A DNA stretch of 64,000 nucleotides from Escallonia rubra. Its lineage: Eukaryota > Streptophyta > Magnoliopsida > Escalloniales > Escalloniaceae. Both the position numbers and the translations under genes were made by a program. Location: the NCBI GenBank assembly GCA_033065855.1, contig JAVXUO010000498.1:1-64000 (forward strand), in the 5' to 3' direction. Below the pieces are notes generated by a model that worked only from the letters and a program-made list of their open reading frames with translations, was not told where the DNA came from and did no database searches. Of this stretch, positions 47,522 to 59,457 are shown piece after piece (positions within the stretch are counted from its first letter, which is position 1; each line of letters starts with the position of its first letter).

Positions 47522-48799
47522 ATGTACTGTCGAAAACTAATCAATAACCTTTCGGTCACTAAAGTACCATCAAATAGGTAATCAACTGCGTAACCTCGAA
47601 GGCCAAAGATCGACTGTTGGTTCTTGTCTTCAACTCTGATTGGGACACAGTTATAAATACCGTACCGGAAATACAGTCCGGTAGGTCAGTTTTTTGTTTT
47701 ATGCCAGTACGAGGACACCCAAATTTCATACCAGTTGAAATACTGGTCGATACCGACTGTATCGTCAATTACAAGACATGTCTGGAGAAACTTTGTATCA
47801 AAAAGAAAAATAGAAAGACCCCAAGTTCGATAAAATTAAATCTGTCGCCGCTCACCACATCCTCAGATCTGCCACGAAACAAATCCCCCTTCTCCTCTCC
47901 TGTATATCATTAAACTTCACTGTAACATCTTTTTTATCCCAACCCACCGCCACAAACCTAAACAAATTCTCCAACAAAACTCACCCGACCACCATTGTTA
48001 TGGCGACATTCCTTTTCATCGCCGTTGTCTGAAAAAAAAAATGCTTTAAATCAGAATCTTATATCTGGTTGGAAGGAAAAAAATGAGATGATGACATGGT
48101 GGTGGTAAGGTGGTCAATTTCTAAATTGAAGGGAAGGTGGCAGGACTTGCAGATGGGATTTGCAGGTGGTATGAAATTTTTTCCGTCAAAAGATGTAGAG
48201 ACAAAATATGTGGTGAGTTGTGGGACCCCACATTTGGTAAGTTTGATTTTTGAAAAATGAAATATAAGTATAAATTACCTACACAATACTACTAGCTTTA
48301 AAGGGAAAATGCCAATGTTTTTACTTAAAGAAGAACAGTGGTATTTGGTGCCTGAAATTTGTTGACCATGTAATCAAACAATACATACATTAAATCATAT
48401 AATTGCTCTAAAATTTGAGACGGTATCATACATACCATTATAAGAAGAAAATCGTATTCACTCTGGTATATTGAAAGGAAATGTCAGATCAAATTTCAAA
48501 ATCAGTTTTAAGGTATTTTTACATGATGGGCTTTAAGTTTTGGAGGATAGTTTGAAAAACAATTACTAAAAGAAGTTTCAACATGATAAAATGACCAAAT
48601 ATTAGTGGTTGAATAAAAGGTACTAATGGTGGAATATTGTGATACTTTAATTGATCAAATATTAAATAATAATTTATTTAATCTTCATTTTCTTAGATTA
48701 TAATTTGACCAGCTTTTTTGGTTTCTTAAAGTTGATTTAATCAGTTTTGTATGTTTGTGAGACACCTACCAACCTAATTTTAATAGGAAATAACTAAAC
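47522..48799. other. Unassigned intergenic DNA
   Basis: AT-rich. The 47630-47780 stretch has paired phrases built on GGTCGATACCG and CGGTATTTATAAC type sequence, perhaps retroelement non-coding DNA. No gene recognised. Confidence 0.4.
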
Positions 48800-50599
48800 T
48801 GTAACGCCCCGAATTTTGGGAGCATTAATATCAAATAAATAAAGTCAGAAAACCTCAAAATTTCAAAAGTCTCCCAAACAGGTTATTCAGAGCATCTAAA
48901 ATAAAAATCTCCAGTTACATAATTAAATGTCAAAATAGGCCAGCAGTAATCGAATCCCCAATTTACTCCTAGAAGGAGTTCCAAGTTAAACATCCAAATC
49001 CAAACATTTCCTCTAATTATAATTTCTAAAAATAATTGAAACAACTATGGAAGTAAACCGCTAGCTCTCAGTCACACAGCTAGCCCTGTAATCCAATCTC
49101 ACATATTGATCACCTAAAAGGAAAACATTAAGGGAATGAGTCAAATGCCCAGTAAGATCGCTCAACGGACCAACCAAAAAGGATACAAAATGTCTGAGAA
49201 AACGAAATTGCGGACATACATAATTTTTAACGCAAAACAGATACAACGAAGAATTTCAAAATGTCAAAATATATTTTTGTACAGAGACAGACACTAAAGA
49301 GTCATTCAGAATAAGGTCACACATGCCATCACTGACACGTGAAATCAGGTTCAGAAAATAAGATCGCGATCTCTAGCTCATCCCATTGAGTTAGCCCACG
49401 TTCCAATCCACGTGGGTAAGTCAGAAACTGAAAAGTCACATAAACTGTGACATGGCTCATAGAATTAGTCACACACATATTCAATAATTTACCGCGATAC
49501 CAACAAATTATCTGGACAAAGTAAACTAATGGGTGTCTTTTCTATGATACACAATGTGATACGATACAAAAACAAACATATATTCACAATCACTTTATGA
49601 ACTATATTCCAAACGATTTCATAACTACCTCAACATTGGGCTCGAATCGAAGAGGACGAAACGACGGACTCAACAAAATTTATATTGCTGAAATATGAGG
49701 GCAAGATGACTAACAAAATAATCAAACACAAAAATATCCACATAAACTAGAGTAAAGGATTCAAGATCAAGCTACAATGAAAAGGTAGATGTGAGCCTAG
49801 TCAAAACAAGGCCTGTACGGTCATCTGACCAAAGAATATTGGATAGTGGGTTAATGTAGCAAAGCTGGTTGATGTTCCAAGTACCATGAAATGAGAAAGG
49901 GTGAACACTAAAACATGTTATACACTCATGCTTCCAGGTGTTCATAGCCCAACTACAGGTTAAACACAAAGATGACACTGGCACCAAAACCAACGTATGA
50001 GTTGGGTTAGAAAAAAAACCGGCGCATGGCATTGGGCAAAGCAGTGAGTTAACACATAATTCGGTTCACGACGTCGAATTACGTAAACTAAAAGCAATGA
50101 CAGGACACGAGAAAAGGAACTGCAGCTTTGCAATAACAACAGTACTCATAAACAGTTTCGAACAAGTTATTGTTAACGAGTTCTGTCACAAACAGTCGGA
50201 TGCCGGCCACTGTTAATAGAAACAGAACGCAATATATACAACTTTGACAACATAGATCAAACGAGTCCAATGGCAATTCAGATTTGAAAGAGTGAATCCT
50301 CGTAACATAAAGAATTGATCGGTCCAACGCTGATTCGAATATCAAAAACAGTAAATTCTTACCTTCAATTGTGCAAATCAACCCAAAACTTTGATGTTCT
50401 AAATCAAAATTCCTAAAAATCAATATACCCAAAAGTTATAATTAAGGTTCCAACAATAACAAATTTTTTTAAGGATTCCAATTACAAACTTCAATTCGAT
50501 ACCCGAAAATAAATTCTTACCTCGAAGAATGATAGGGATTCTCTTGAGATTTTTCTGAACTTTAGTGTACTCCTATGAATGTACGTAACTATTAGACAC

Positions 50600-50644
<45 letters not shown>

Positions 50645-50728
50645 CTAAAACAATTAGAATTTCAAAATAACCACTACGTCCTAATTTCTCTAATTTTTTT
50701 TAAGCATTTAAATATGAAGGGTCTAACA
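48800..50728 (+). mobile_element. LTR-like repeat, copy B of the TGTAACGCC family
   Basis: Begins TGTAACGCCCCGAATTTTGG and ends GGGTCTAACA, a TG...CA element of 1929 bases. It aligns with copy A in its first 900 bases and with copy C (other strand) along most of its length, including AGGGATTCTCTTGAGA near 50528. A TA microsatellite lies at 50597-50642. No coding. No 5-base duplication is seen. Old; a solo LTR is the simplest reading. Confidence 0.7.
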
Positions 50729-51799
50729 TCTGACCATCGTTTGGCTCTTCATTAGCATCTCTCCGTTACTAAGCCTTTTCTTTCATAATAAGATATATGT
50801 TATGTCGGTTTATTCTTTAAGCAACCATGATTGATTTATGTAGCCGTAGCTAAGAAATAACAACAAAAATATAAACACATAATCCACTTTATAACCTAGG
50901 TTTATTTTGTATTTTTCTTTGGAATATTAATCTTGATATTGATATGTGAGACTTGATTGTTGTTTGGTTACACGGTCCAACTTCGTGATTGATGAATATG
51001 TTAGGTTCAACCAAGATATGTATGAAACGAAAAATCATTTTCTGAAATACCTGTAAAAGTTGTAGACACTAGCTAATTCGCTGACACTAATTATCTTAGC
51101 AGTATCAAATTAGTAGCATCTATATTAAACTAGTAACATGTGTGTGTGTGTGTCTTGAAATTATTCATTTATTAAAGATAAATGAAAAATAAAAAACTGA
51201 GATTGCAATGGTTATATATTCATTTTAGTGTGGCTGGTTAATACTCATATATTGCTAATTAGAAATTTACAGATACTAATTGGTTTAGATTACCAATGAG
51301 GAGAGAGGTTTTTTAGCTTCATCAATTCAATTGGTGCTTAATATGTGTTCTCGAGACACATGCTAGTATTTGTCGTAAAATATTTTTAGCGCCAAGTACA
51401 TGAAATCTGAATCTAGATATGTCGTTTTCATAGTCAAAGTTCCTTTTTGTGTGACAAATATAAACCATCTTGACGAACGCATGATCCCTACAAGGCTAGA
51501 GCGAGACGGAAACAAAACTTTTTCTTTTTAACCATATTTACATGTTTTTCTCACACGAAAAATTATTAAATGTTACTCAAAATCATTACGATTATCTCTT
51601 TAATTAATTTTCTCGATAAACAATGGTGACGAGTAACGCAGGACTTGGCCTGTGCTGATGGCTTTGATCAAGTAAATATCTCGAACCGAGAGATCCATGA
51701 ATCGGGATCACTTGCCACCCCTTAGCCCCACGTGAGGTTGGTCGTATACGCGCCAATGATTGATTGAATTCCTGAATGAGAGTGAAAGAAAAACATTCT
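50729..51799. other. Unassigned intergenic DNA
   Basis: AT-rich with a short TG run near 51138. No gene or terminal repeat recognised. Confidence 0.5.
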
Positions 51800-51950
51800 C
51801 TTTTTTTTTTTATGAACAGATAAACTTTGTATTAAAATCAGGAAATTACAACCATGTTCTGTCTTCTTCCACAGATGCAAACAAGGTGGAAGAAGGTGAA
51901 ACAAAACAAAAAATGTTTATAGTTCGAGTTAATGATTCAAAGATCTAAGC
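51800..51950 (-). mobile_element. LINE 3'-end scrap
   Basis: A T-run at 51801-51810 followed by GATAAACTTTGTATTAAAATC is the reverse of a LINE tail (AATACAAAGTTTATC then poly(A)), common to plant L1 elements. No coding remains. Confidence 0.45.
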
Positions 51951-52254
51951 CTGTGGCTCAGGACCCAAGTAAATAGCTTTGGTAGCCCCATTTAAGTTAG
52001 TTATCATGGAAAGGGGTGTCTGGTTTAGTACCAGGATCAAGACTCAATCAAGGAGGGCCATGCATGCATATCAACATGTGGGCTTCTTCAGTTTCAGATT
52101 ACGATTGCACGTTACAAAGCTTTCATTAATGGTTCAACTACGTACGTACCACCATACCGTGTGCCATTAATGAATCCACGGCCTACTTCATTTCTGTTCA
52201 TTGCATGGATGCATAAGAACGGAAATTCTATCAAAAAATTGAAGCATCTGATGG
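51951..52254. other. Unassigned intergenic DNA
   Basis: No gene or terminal repeat recognised between the LINE scrap and the hAT-like element's target duplication. Confidence 0.5.
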
Positions 52255-52262
52255 CCTGCACT

Positions 52263-53077
52263 CAGGGCGAAATCAATAAATTTTTTTTTTCTTACGGGAG
52301 TGTAAAAATTATATTGAATTCATCAAAAAGTTTTGTTAATAAAATAATATTAAAAAGCATAGTGCACTTAAAAAGTATATACCAATATTTTTTGTAATAT
52401 AATCAAGGCATACTCTTCCAACAACTAATTAAGAATTAGTAAGCAAATTAATCAAACATATTTTTTAAATATCTATACAATTACTGAAATTAAACTAAAA
52501 TTAACATATTACCTCACAGAGTCACAGTCAGTAGAAGCAGTAGTGAGTATTGCAGCCTCGTCGGATGACGTCAGTTCGGCAGTTCCAGATTTGGTCGGAG
52601 TGAGCCACGGTCGTCGCCTCGTCGGTCAGCGTCACGGCGTCTCGATGAGTCGGTGGCCGGTGCTCACTGCTCGATGAGGTCGACTGTCAAACAGGCCGTC
52701 TTAGTCAATCGTCACTCGTCAGTCTCGGCAGTCATCGTCTTCAAGCTGTCAACGGTCAACGTCGCGGTCGGAGTGAGTCGGTCGTCGTCACGCCGGTCAC
52801 GGTCCAGATCTGGTCACAGCCCACAGGCTCACCGTCGCGGTCGTCGGTCGGAGACTCGAAGTGAGTGTAAATCACTAGTCGGCGGTCATGGCCTAAGTCT
52901 CAGTCCTCACCGGCAGTCACGGTCCTCATGGTCACGGAGAAAGAGAGAGAGAGAGAGAGAGAGAGGTGACTGCCGACTGGTGTGAGGTCTCGGGGACAGT
53001 GGTGCAATTCCCGGAAAAAAAATTCAAATTTTCAGGGGGTGCACTAGCCCCCTAGTCCCAATGTAGTTTCGCCCCTG
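52263..53077 (-). mobile_element. hAT-like non-autonomous element, CAGGGGCGGAAC family, copy 3
   Basis: Read on the minus strand it begins CAGGGGCGAAACTACATTGG at 53077 with GTGCACCCCCTG and TTCCGGGAATTGCACC inside, as in copy 1. It ends at 52263 with the inverse of CAGGGCGAAATCAATAAATT. The flanks CCTGCACT (52255-52262) and CCTACACA (53078-53085) agree in 6 of 8 bases. The middle is GC-rich with many GTCGTCG and CGGTC stretches, parallel to copy 1. The long open frame across it has no family motif. Confidence 0.75.
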
Positions 53078-53091
53078 CCTACACAACTTTA

Positions 53092-53200
53092 AAGTAGAAA
53101 TCGTTATTTGAAACAACGATTTCTACCTTAAAATCGCTGTTTGAAACAGCGATTTCTATTTTAAAGTCGTGATTTTAAATAGCGATTTTCAAAATTGTGG
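53092..53200. repeat. Cluster of three adjacent short palindromes
   Basis: AGAAATCGTTATTT/AAACAACGATTTCT, then AAATCGCTGTTT/AAACAGCGATTT, then a decayed AAGTCGTGATTTTAAATAGCG form occur one after another, each a near-perfect inverted repeat of 25-30 bases. It may be an end of an otherwise unrecognised inverted-repeat element. Confidence 0.75.
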
Positions 53201-53365
53201 TATACGGATAAATAAGTTTTAAAATAAAATACATTGGTAATTAAGTTTGAAAACAGTATTATTTAGTGAAAAACTCACAATACAATAAACCAAAAATCCC
53301 TTTCTCACCAAAAAGGAGAATATAAATATAAAATACTACAATATAAAAAAGCTACTACAAGTTTA

Positions 53366-53799
53366 GAGTACGTTTGACGCAGTTTTTTTTTCCTCTTTTT
53401 TTTTTCAGTTTTGAAAATTGAAAAAAAAAAGTGTATTTGGTAATCAAATTTTTTTCTTTCTCCAATTTAAAAGACCCGTTTTTAAACTAAAAGTAAAAAA
53501 AAAAGTTCAAAAAACGGTTTTTTTTTTTTGAAACCACCACCACCACCCTCCCACCGTCGGCAGCCATCTCAGGCGACCACCGCCGGAGACTGCTGGCAGC
53601 CACCTCTGGCCACCACCACCACCACCACCGTCGACCACCGCTACGCCCCACCACCGGCACCGCAAACCAAAAAAAAAAAAGAGGTTACCAAACACAAAAA
53701 AAAAAAAGTTATCAAACATCCACTTGTTTTTGAAAAAAAATTAAATTAAATTGCTCTTTAAAAACTAAAAGAAAAAAAAAAATTTGTCAAACGAAGCTC
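53366..53799. mobile_element. MITE related to the Tourist-like family
   Basis: The ends GAGTACGTTTGACGCAG and, inverted, GAGCTTCGTTTGACAAA flank A/T-rich arms with poly-A and poly-T runs and a core of CCACC repeats with CCACCGCCGG, the same layout as 54586-54981. No TAA duplication is visible, so the placement is weaker. Confidence 0.5.
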
Positions 53800-53905
53800 A
53801 GTATCGGACATACCGAACTGCCACCTTAACCCATCAATCACTACATTAAATTGCCACCGTCCACCTGCTTCCATGGCCCCCTAGAAATTTAATGCCACTC
53901 CTGCT

Positions 53906-53914
53906 TTTTTATAC
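53906..53914 (+). promoter_or_regulatory. Possible TATA box of the BAHD gene
   Basis: TTTTTATAC lies about 90 bases before the ATG at 54005, in the range for a plant core promoter with a short leader. Position alone supports it. Confidence 0.3.
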
Positions 53915-54004
53915 ACAACATGAGCGTCCATAGCATAAACGGGTTTGCCCTTTCAAGGACTCACCACCGCCTTCCCGTTTTCTCTTGGAAAATTCTGGTG
54001 AAAA

Positions 54005-55587
54005 ATGTCGGAGAACAGGAGGCGGGTCACGGTGCACTCGAAGCTGACATGGGTATCCAGCAAGCCGCTCGGGGGTAAGCCCCACGAGCTCTCAGCACTG
54101 GACCATGCCATGGCCCTGCACACGGTTCACGTCATCTTTTATTACCGGGCCAACCCGTTTGAGCGCGGCCTGTTTGACTCGGACTTCTCGCTGTCGGATC
54201 TCTTGTGCATGTACCCGCCGGTTATGGGTCGGTTGGCCCGAGGGGATGGCGGTAACTGGGTGGTGAGGTGCAATGACGCTGGGGTTCGGACGCTGAGGGC
54301 TAGCGTGGGGACCACGCTAGATGAATGGCTGAGATCGGCTGATGTGTCTGAAGAGCGTGATCTTACGGTCTGGGAGGATATGCCCGATGATCCTAGTATA
54401 TGGTCACCATTTCGTATCCAGGTACATTTTTCTTTCTTTTTTTAGTGTTTTTTGATTGAAAAAAAAAAACAAGTATCAACTTTTGGTCTATCACAACTAG
54501 GGGTCAATCTGGTGTTGGCGAGAACTTACAAGCTTGAACTAGTTGACACTAACAATAAGCATATACATGAATCACTTGACCCTAAGGGTCTGCTAAAAAA
54601 CTATTTGGGTTTTCAGTTTTTTTTTTCCAATTTTATAAACGGGTGAAAAAAAATGCGTTTTTTTTTCCTTCAGTTTTTAAAACAAGATTGTTTTTGAAAA
54701 CTCTCATTTTGGACTTTTGGGTTTTTATTTTGAGACCACCACCACCACCACCCCCCGTCGGCCGCCGCCGGCCACCGTCACGCCTCACCACCGCCACCGC
54801 AACCACAAGAAAATTTTCAAAATAAAAAACTGGGTAATCAAACACCTAAAAGAAAAAACTCAAAATAAAAACTGGGAATCAAACACTCATTTGTTTTTGT
54901 AAAAATAAAAATTAAACTGATTTTGATTTTTGTTTTCTTGGAAACAGAAAACTAAAACTGTAAATGATTTCAAATGCTACCTAAGTTTATAGATGTTAGT
55001 TGCTTTAAACTCTATTCCGAGGGAACCGCCAACCTGGTCCTACTTCTTAATGACGTGTGGATTTGAACACGACAAATTAACTAGAGATTACATATTAATA
55101 TCCAGGCAAATCAGTGACAATTAAAAACTAATACAAGATGAAATGCTGAGATTGAGTAGTAAAATGGTTGGATCGTGCGATCTCCACGCAAGGTTACTCC
55201 CAAAGAAGAAGTTCTGCCGGCTTCTTTCATCATGAAAAGTGGAAAGCCAAATTTTGTAAAAAATTTTGTTGCTAAACTTTAAACCTATGTACCGACTTCC
55301 TCTGATGTCGGATTGCGTTGATCAAATATCTTTGGACTCATCAGCGTTCATGAGGAAAAAAAAAAGACGGGCTAGAGCCGGACTGGGTTAGGTTGGATTT
55401 GAATTATGGCTAGCTAGATTTGGCTTGGGTCGATCAACCCCGGGATGGGGTGCGCTTTTAAGCTATTACTCTCTTTCATCATATGTTATTTCTATAGGTC
55501 TTTTTACACTTTTCTTATTCTATTATTTCTCTACATTTTATTATTCATCAACCCATTTTCTTTCTTTTGGCTCAATTTCTTTTCCCC

Positions 55588-55620
<33 letters not shown>

Positions 55621-57682
55621 GGGATAGAATGAAAAATTAATAACATATGCTTCATATCCTAAATGAGCGTGAAAGTGAAACCTCATCAAATAATTTGGGA
55701 TAGAGGTTTATATCCATTTTATCTAAACCCTCGGACTAACCCGCCCAACGGGACCCGTTGTCAACCAACACTGCTCAACAACAACTTTGTTAGTGTGGTA
55801 TGCCATTTTGTGCATGTGATTCTCTCCATATAAGACTAGTAATTAATCATTTTTGGGTAGTCGGATTAATATAGTGGACCTACTAAATTTCATCATTTTT
55901 AAGTAGATCACGTGGACCATCCTCGCATTATTTGTTTTGTAAATTTTGCAGCTCAATCGTAGTGACACAAAAACTAGTGATCATGATCTATCTTACATGA
56001 ATTTTTTAAAATGCGTGAAATATACGTATCGGGCACTCGACACTTGGACAAGACTATGAAATTTGTATCGGTCACATCGCATACATCTCATAGGATATGT
56101 CACTAAGAACACTATCTTAACGTGTTTCTTTTCATTTGTTAGAGCTTTGATTTGTTAGAGCTTTGAGATGAAATGAGATTTCAATTAAAACAATTTGCAT
56201 AATAGAAAACATCGTGTCACCTAAGGAATATATAAAAGAAAGTAATATGTAGAAATATTTTGCCGTATTCCCGCGTCTTGGATATTAAAAATTAGACGAA
56301 TCTGACACTTGAGAAAGCATATCCGACTCGGATATTTGTACCGAGTTCATGTAACATAGATTATGATGTCTAAGAAGCCATTGACGCATACGTGATGCAC
56401 TAAATGATCTTAGCTTCTAAAGTGAAAAAATACGTTGTGGAGTTAATTCTTGAATACTAGAGATTTTAGCATACGAAATGCCCAAAATTTGATGCTTACG
56501 AAGTTGTTTTCGAGTCTTCAAATTTATGACGTTGTCTCACCACGAAAAAAAGCTTTTAAAAAGCTTCCTCTCCTATGTTTGTACACGTCTTGTTACATGG
56601 CTACACCTTTTGAGTCTGTTTTGTGATACTAGATTGACCTAGTCTGTTTTATGATACAAAATCCACTTTAATGTACAATCTGTATGGAAGATTAAAATTC
56701 AATGGAGGACATTTTTAATACTAATAACAAAATGTCCTTGATTTTGCAGTTAAATGAGTTTGAAGGAGGTGGCCTGGCAATCGGATTGAGCTGCCCTCAC
56801 ATGCTTGCAGACCCAACTTGCGCAACCCTATTTTTCAAGTCGTGGACCGAGACCAACCGGGGTGAACCTGTTCGTCACCCTCCTATCTATCATTTGCCAG
56901 CACTCAATAGCTCGGGCATCAACTTAACAAAGTACCTTGGAACGAAGTCCAAATCGGCAGAAATTCCATCCGGGAAAATGGCCGCTGCTACCTTCAGGCT
57001 TTCTCACTCAATTATCAAGCAATGCCTTGCTCAAATTCATGAAAAGTGCCCAGATGCCACCCCATTTGACTTGCTAGCTGCACTGTTTTGGGTACGAATT
57101 ATGCGATTGAAGATGCCAAGACATGATCAGAAACACTCCCTTTCAATTTGTGTAGACGTTAGAAAACCAATTCATGGGCCAATTCCTTATGGATACTTTG
57201 GAAATGCTTTACATTTCTCACTACTATCAATGGATGCTGAGCTACTGGACACTGCCGGGCTGGGACACGTAGCAGGGGCGGTGCATCGCCATGTGGCTGA
57301 TTTGCATGAAAAAGAGCTTTTGTCAGCTAAGAACTGGTTTGAATCGCGCAAGGGTGAGAACGGACAGTATGCACAACCCTTCAGGATGTATGGTCCTGAA
57401 CTGACATGCATTAGCATGGAACACATGATCACCCCAAAAGGAAGCACTTGTGAATCGTCCATGTATGAAGCAGCATTTGAGAAGGGTGAGAAACCTGTGC
57501 ACGTGGCCTATCGTGTCGGAAATGTAGAAGGTGAAGGGTTGATCACGGTGATGCCTTCTCCGGAGGCGGGGCTCGCACGAACAGTGACGGTAACGCTACC
57601 GGAGGAACAGCTTGCTGAGCTATGCGAAGACCAAGCTATAATGGACTTGCAGCCAACCATGCTCCTCAGCGGGAAAACCTAA
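54005..57682 (+). CDS. BAHD acyltransferase family protein, CER2/CER26-like
   Basis: Two exons, 54005-54421 and 56750-57682, joined by a GT-AG intron (CAG/GTACAT; TTTTGCAG/TTAAAT), give 449 residues, normal for BAHD proteins. Exon 1 carries the N-terminal half of domain one (SALDHAMALHTVHVIFYYR, YPPVMGRLARG). Exon 2 has the HxxxD motif as HMLAD at residues 156-160, the C-terminal YGYFGNAL block near 300 and YRVGNVEGEGLITV. The usual DFGWG loop is not visible, as in CER2-type proteins, which help the fatty acid elongase make chains beyond C28 for cuticular wax in the ER. The reading frame is clean across both exons. The ATG is the first in frame and sits in AAAAATGTCG. I am sure of the family and less sure of the CER2-like branch; another acyl-CoA-dependent BAHD role is possible. 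Confidence 0.9.
54586..54981. mobile_element. Tourist-like MITE in the BAHD intron
   Basis: The left tip is GGGTCTGCTAAAAAACT and the right tip, inverted, is GGTAGCATTTGAAATCA. TAA stands on both sides (54583-54585 and 54982-54984), the 3-bp target of PIF/Harbinger MITEs. The core carries CCACC repeats and CCGCCGGCCACCG, like the copies at 47320 and 53366. It makes up about a sixth of the 2.3-kb intron. Confidence 0.75.
54982..56749 (+). other. Rest of the BAHD intron
   Basis: AT-rich, with a CT microsatellite at about 55588-55620 and a GTTAGAGCTTTGA phrase present twice near 56140-56165. It ends in the acceptor TTTTGCAG at 56742-56749. No other gene seen. Confidence 0.6.
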
Positions 57683-58079
57683 TGCATTTGTTGCTAACCT
57701 ATAAGGAAGTTGTGATCGATGTTGGTCAAGCTTTGGAGCGGACGTGCATTGCTTATGGAGAAAGCAACAAAAGGAAAATGCTATTTCCGTTCAGCTTGTA
57801 GTTTGATATGTACAGTTACTCGTTTAAAATGACTACTTTTCTTGCTACTACAACCTGTACGGCTAATCTATCTACTTATAATGAGAACACAACTTTTGGT
57901 GTAACACTCTTTTGGAGTGATTCTGGCACTAACGTGTCCATTTTAAAGATGCTGGCCACCTCCCTCCCTCCCTCCACTACATTATTTGCCTTCTCTTCGC
58001 TGCATTTTCTCCATGTTGAAGCATTGACCTCAAAACTAATTGGTAATGAGAGGGGGAGGTCTACAATGCATATATATTG
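57683..58079 (+). other. 3' flank of the BAHD gene
   Basis: Probable 3' untranslated region and spacer. The open frame at 57808-58080 has no family motif and I do not call it. Confidence 0.5.
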
Positions 58080-58376
58080 AAGTATTGTTTATTATTTACT
58101 TGATGTGAGATTGATACTCAATGTGGAGTTTATATCTCTCAACACGCCCCCTCACGTGTGACTCGACTAATTTTTGGAGTGGGCCTAGCACGTGGAGAAA
58201 TTGACTGGATAACGGCGATGACCTAATTATGAATTGTCTGTTGGGCCTCGATCAACCAACTCTGATACCATGTTAAACCTAGTGTCTAACCCAAAAGTAT
58301 GCTCAAGAGTAGGAGAAGTCCACTAGGTATAAGAACTAATCCCGAATTTCATGTATTGTCGATGTGGAACTTGACA
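58080..58376 (-). mobile_element. TRIM-like miniature LTR element, minus strand
   Basis: On the minus strand TGTCAAGTTCCACATCG starts at 58376, a ~106-base LTR ends TTTAACA at 58271, and TGGTATCAGAG (58260-58270) is the primer-binding site directly after. A purine run GAGGGGGCG (about 58145-58153) precedes a second LTR-like stretch starting TGTTGAGAGATATAAAC. It is about 300 bases with no coding and is diverged. Confidence 0.5.
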
Positions 58377-58896
58377 CTCCAATATGTCACCTGCATTAGG
58401 GAGACAGTGGGCGGCTGCCAGATTGCAACGTGGGCGTGGCGGTGGATGGGCGCCTGGTGGCTTGGATGTGAGGGACGGTGGTAAATCGACAGTAGTCATG
58501 CGATTGGTGTTCGTTCGCAGCCGTGGTTTTGTGATGGTCGAAGGCGGTGGTCGTGGGTGTGCGATTGATGGGCAATTCATTGCCGGTTGTAGACGTGGAA
58601 GGTGGTTGTGTTTGTGGAGAGGTGGTTGTCGGCAGTGCTGGGTCGTGGTGATGGCGAACAATGGTTGCTGAGGTGGTGGGACAACGTATGACGGTTTCAA
58701 AAAATTGGGTGGCCATTTCCTTAATTGTCTTGACGGTTTTTGTGAGCTGGGTTGAGGTTAGATTTGTGGTGGAGAGAGCAGCATAGCGTTTGCAATTGGG
58801 AACTTTGGAGTTCCTGATTATGGAGGATAAATGTTAGGTCTTATTGTTAATAGTGTCTGCTGGTGGGTGGGTGTTTGTGTTTATGAAAATTACAGT
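58377..58896. other. Unassigned GC-rich DNA
   Basis: GGTGG-rich sequence (58400-58680) with long open frames on both strands and no recognisable protein motif, typical of GC-rich non-coding DNA. Confidence 0.45.
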
Positions 58897-59457
58897 TAGA
58901 GGTGTCAATGGGCCAGCCCAGTGGACCAGAAGTGAAAACGGGCCGAGGACGGGGCCAGGTCAGGCCAGAGAAGAGGGGTATCTAGGCTCAGTCCAAGCCC
59001 TGGCCCTAGGCCCAATATTTAGGGCTGGGGTTGGACCGGGCAAACTTTTTTTTTTAAAACAATTTCTTGTTATTCAAGTAAAGACTTTAATTGCGGTAAT
59101 TTCTTGTTATTATGTAAACAAATTATAATGTAATAGTGTGTTTATACATATTACCACATATAGTAATATGTGTCTATACATATTACCACATATATGTGTA
59201 GGTAAGCAAGTAAAGCAACTAAAGATGCCTAGACACACACATATATGTAGTAATATGTGTGTATACAATAATATTTTTAACATTCAAATATTCAAATTGA
59301 TGGAATTAAATTGAAGATAAATTTATTCATAAGCCCTCCTTCTTTTATCCGGGCTTGGGACCGGCTGCTTGTAAACAAACAGGCGAAGTTACCAACAATA
59401 TTGTTTTATATATATATGAAAAAATATCTATCTTTATTGTAAAAACTTATATATATA

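Noticed and set aside
52653-52985. Arg/Ser-rich plus-strand frame resembling an SR protein
   Set aside because: It is low-complexity GTCGTCGG sequence inside hAT-like copy 3 with no RNA-binding domain.
53507-53749. Gly- or Pro-rich frames
   Set aside because: They are translations of the CCACC repeat core of the MITE at 53366-53799.
58323-58716. Pro/His-rich minus-strand frames just left of the hAT tip
   Set aside because: Overlapping frames on both strands in GC-rich DNA, no motif, no splice context.
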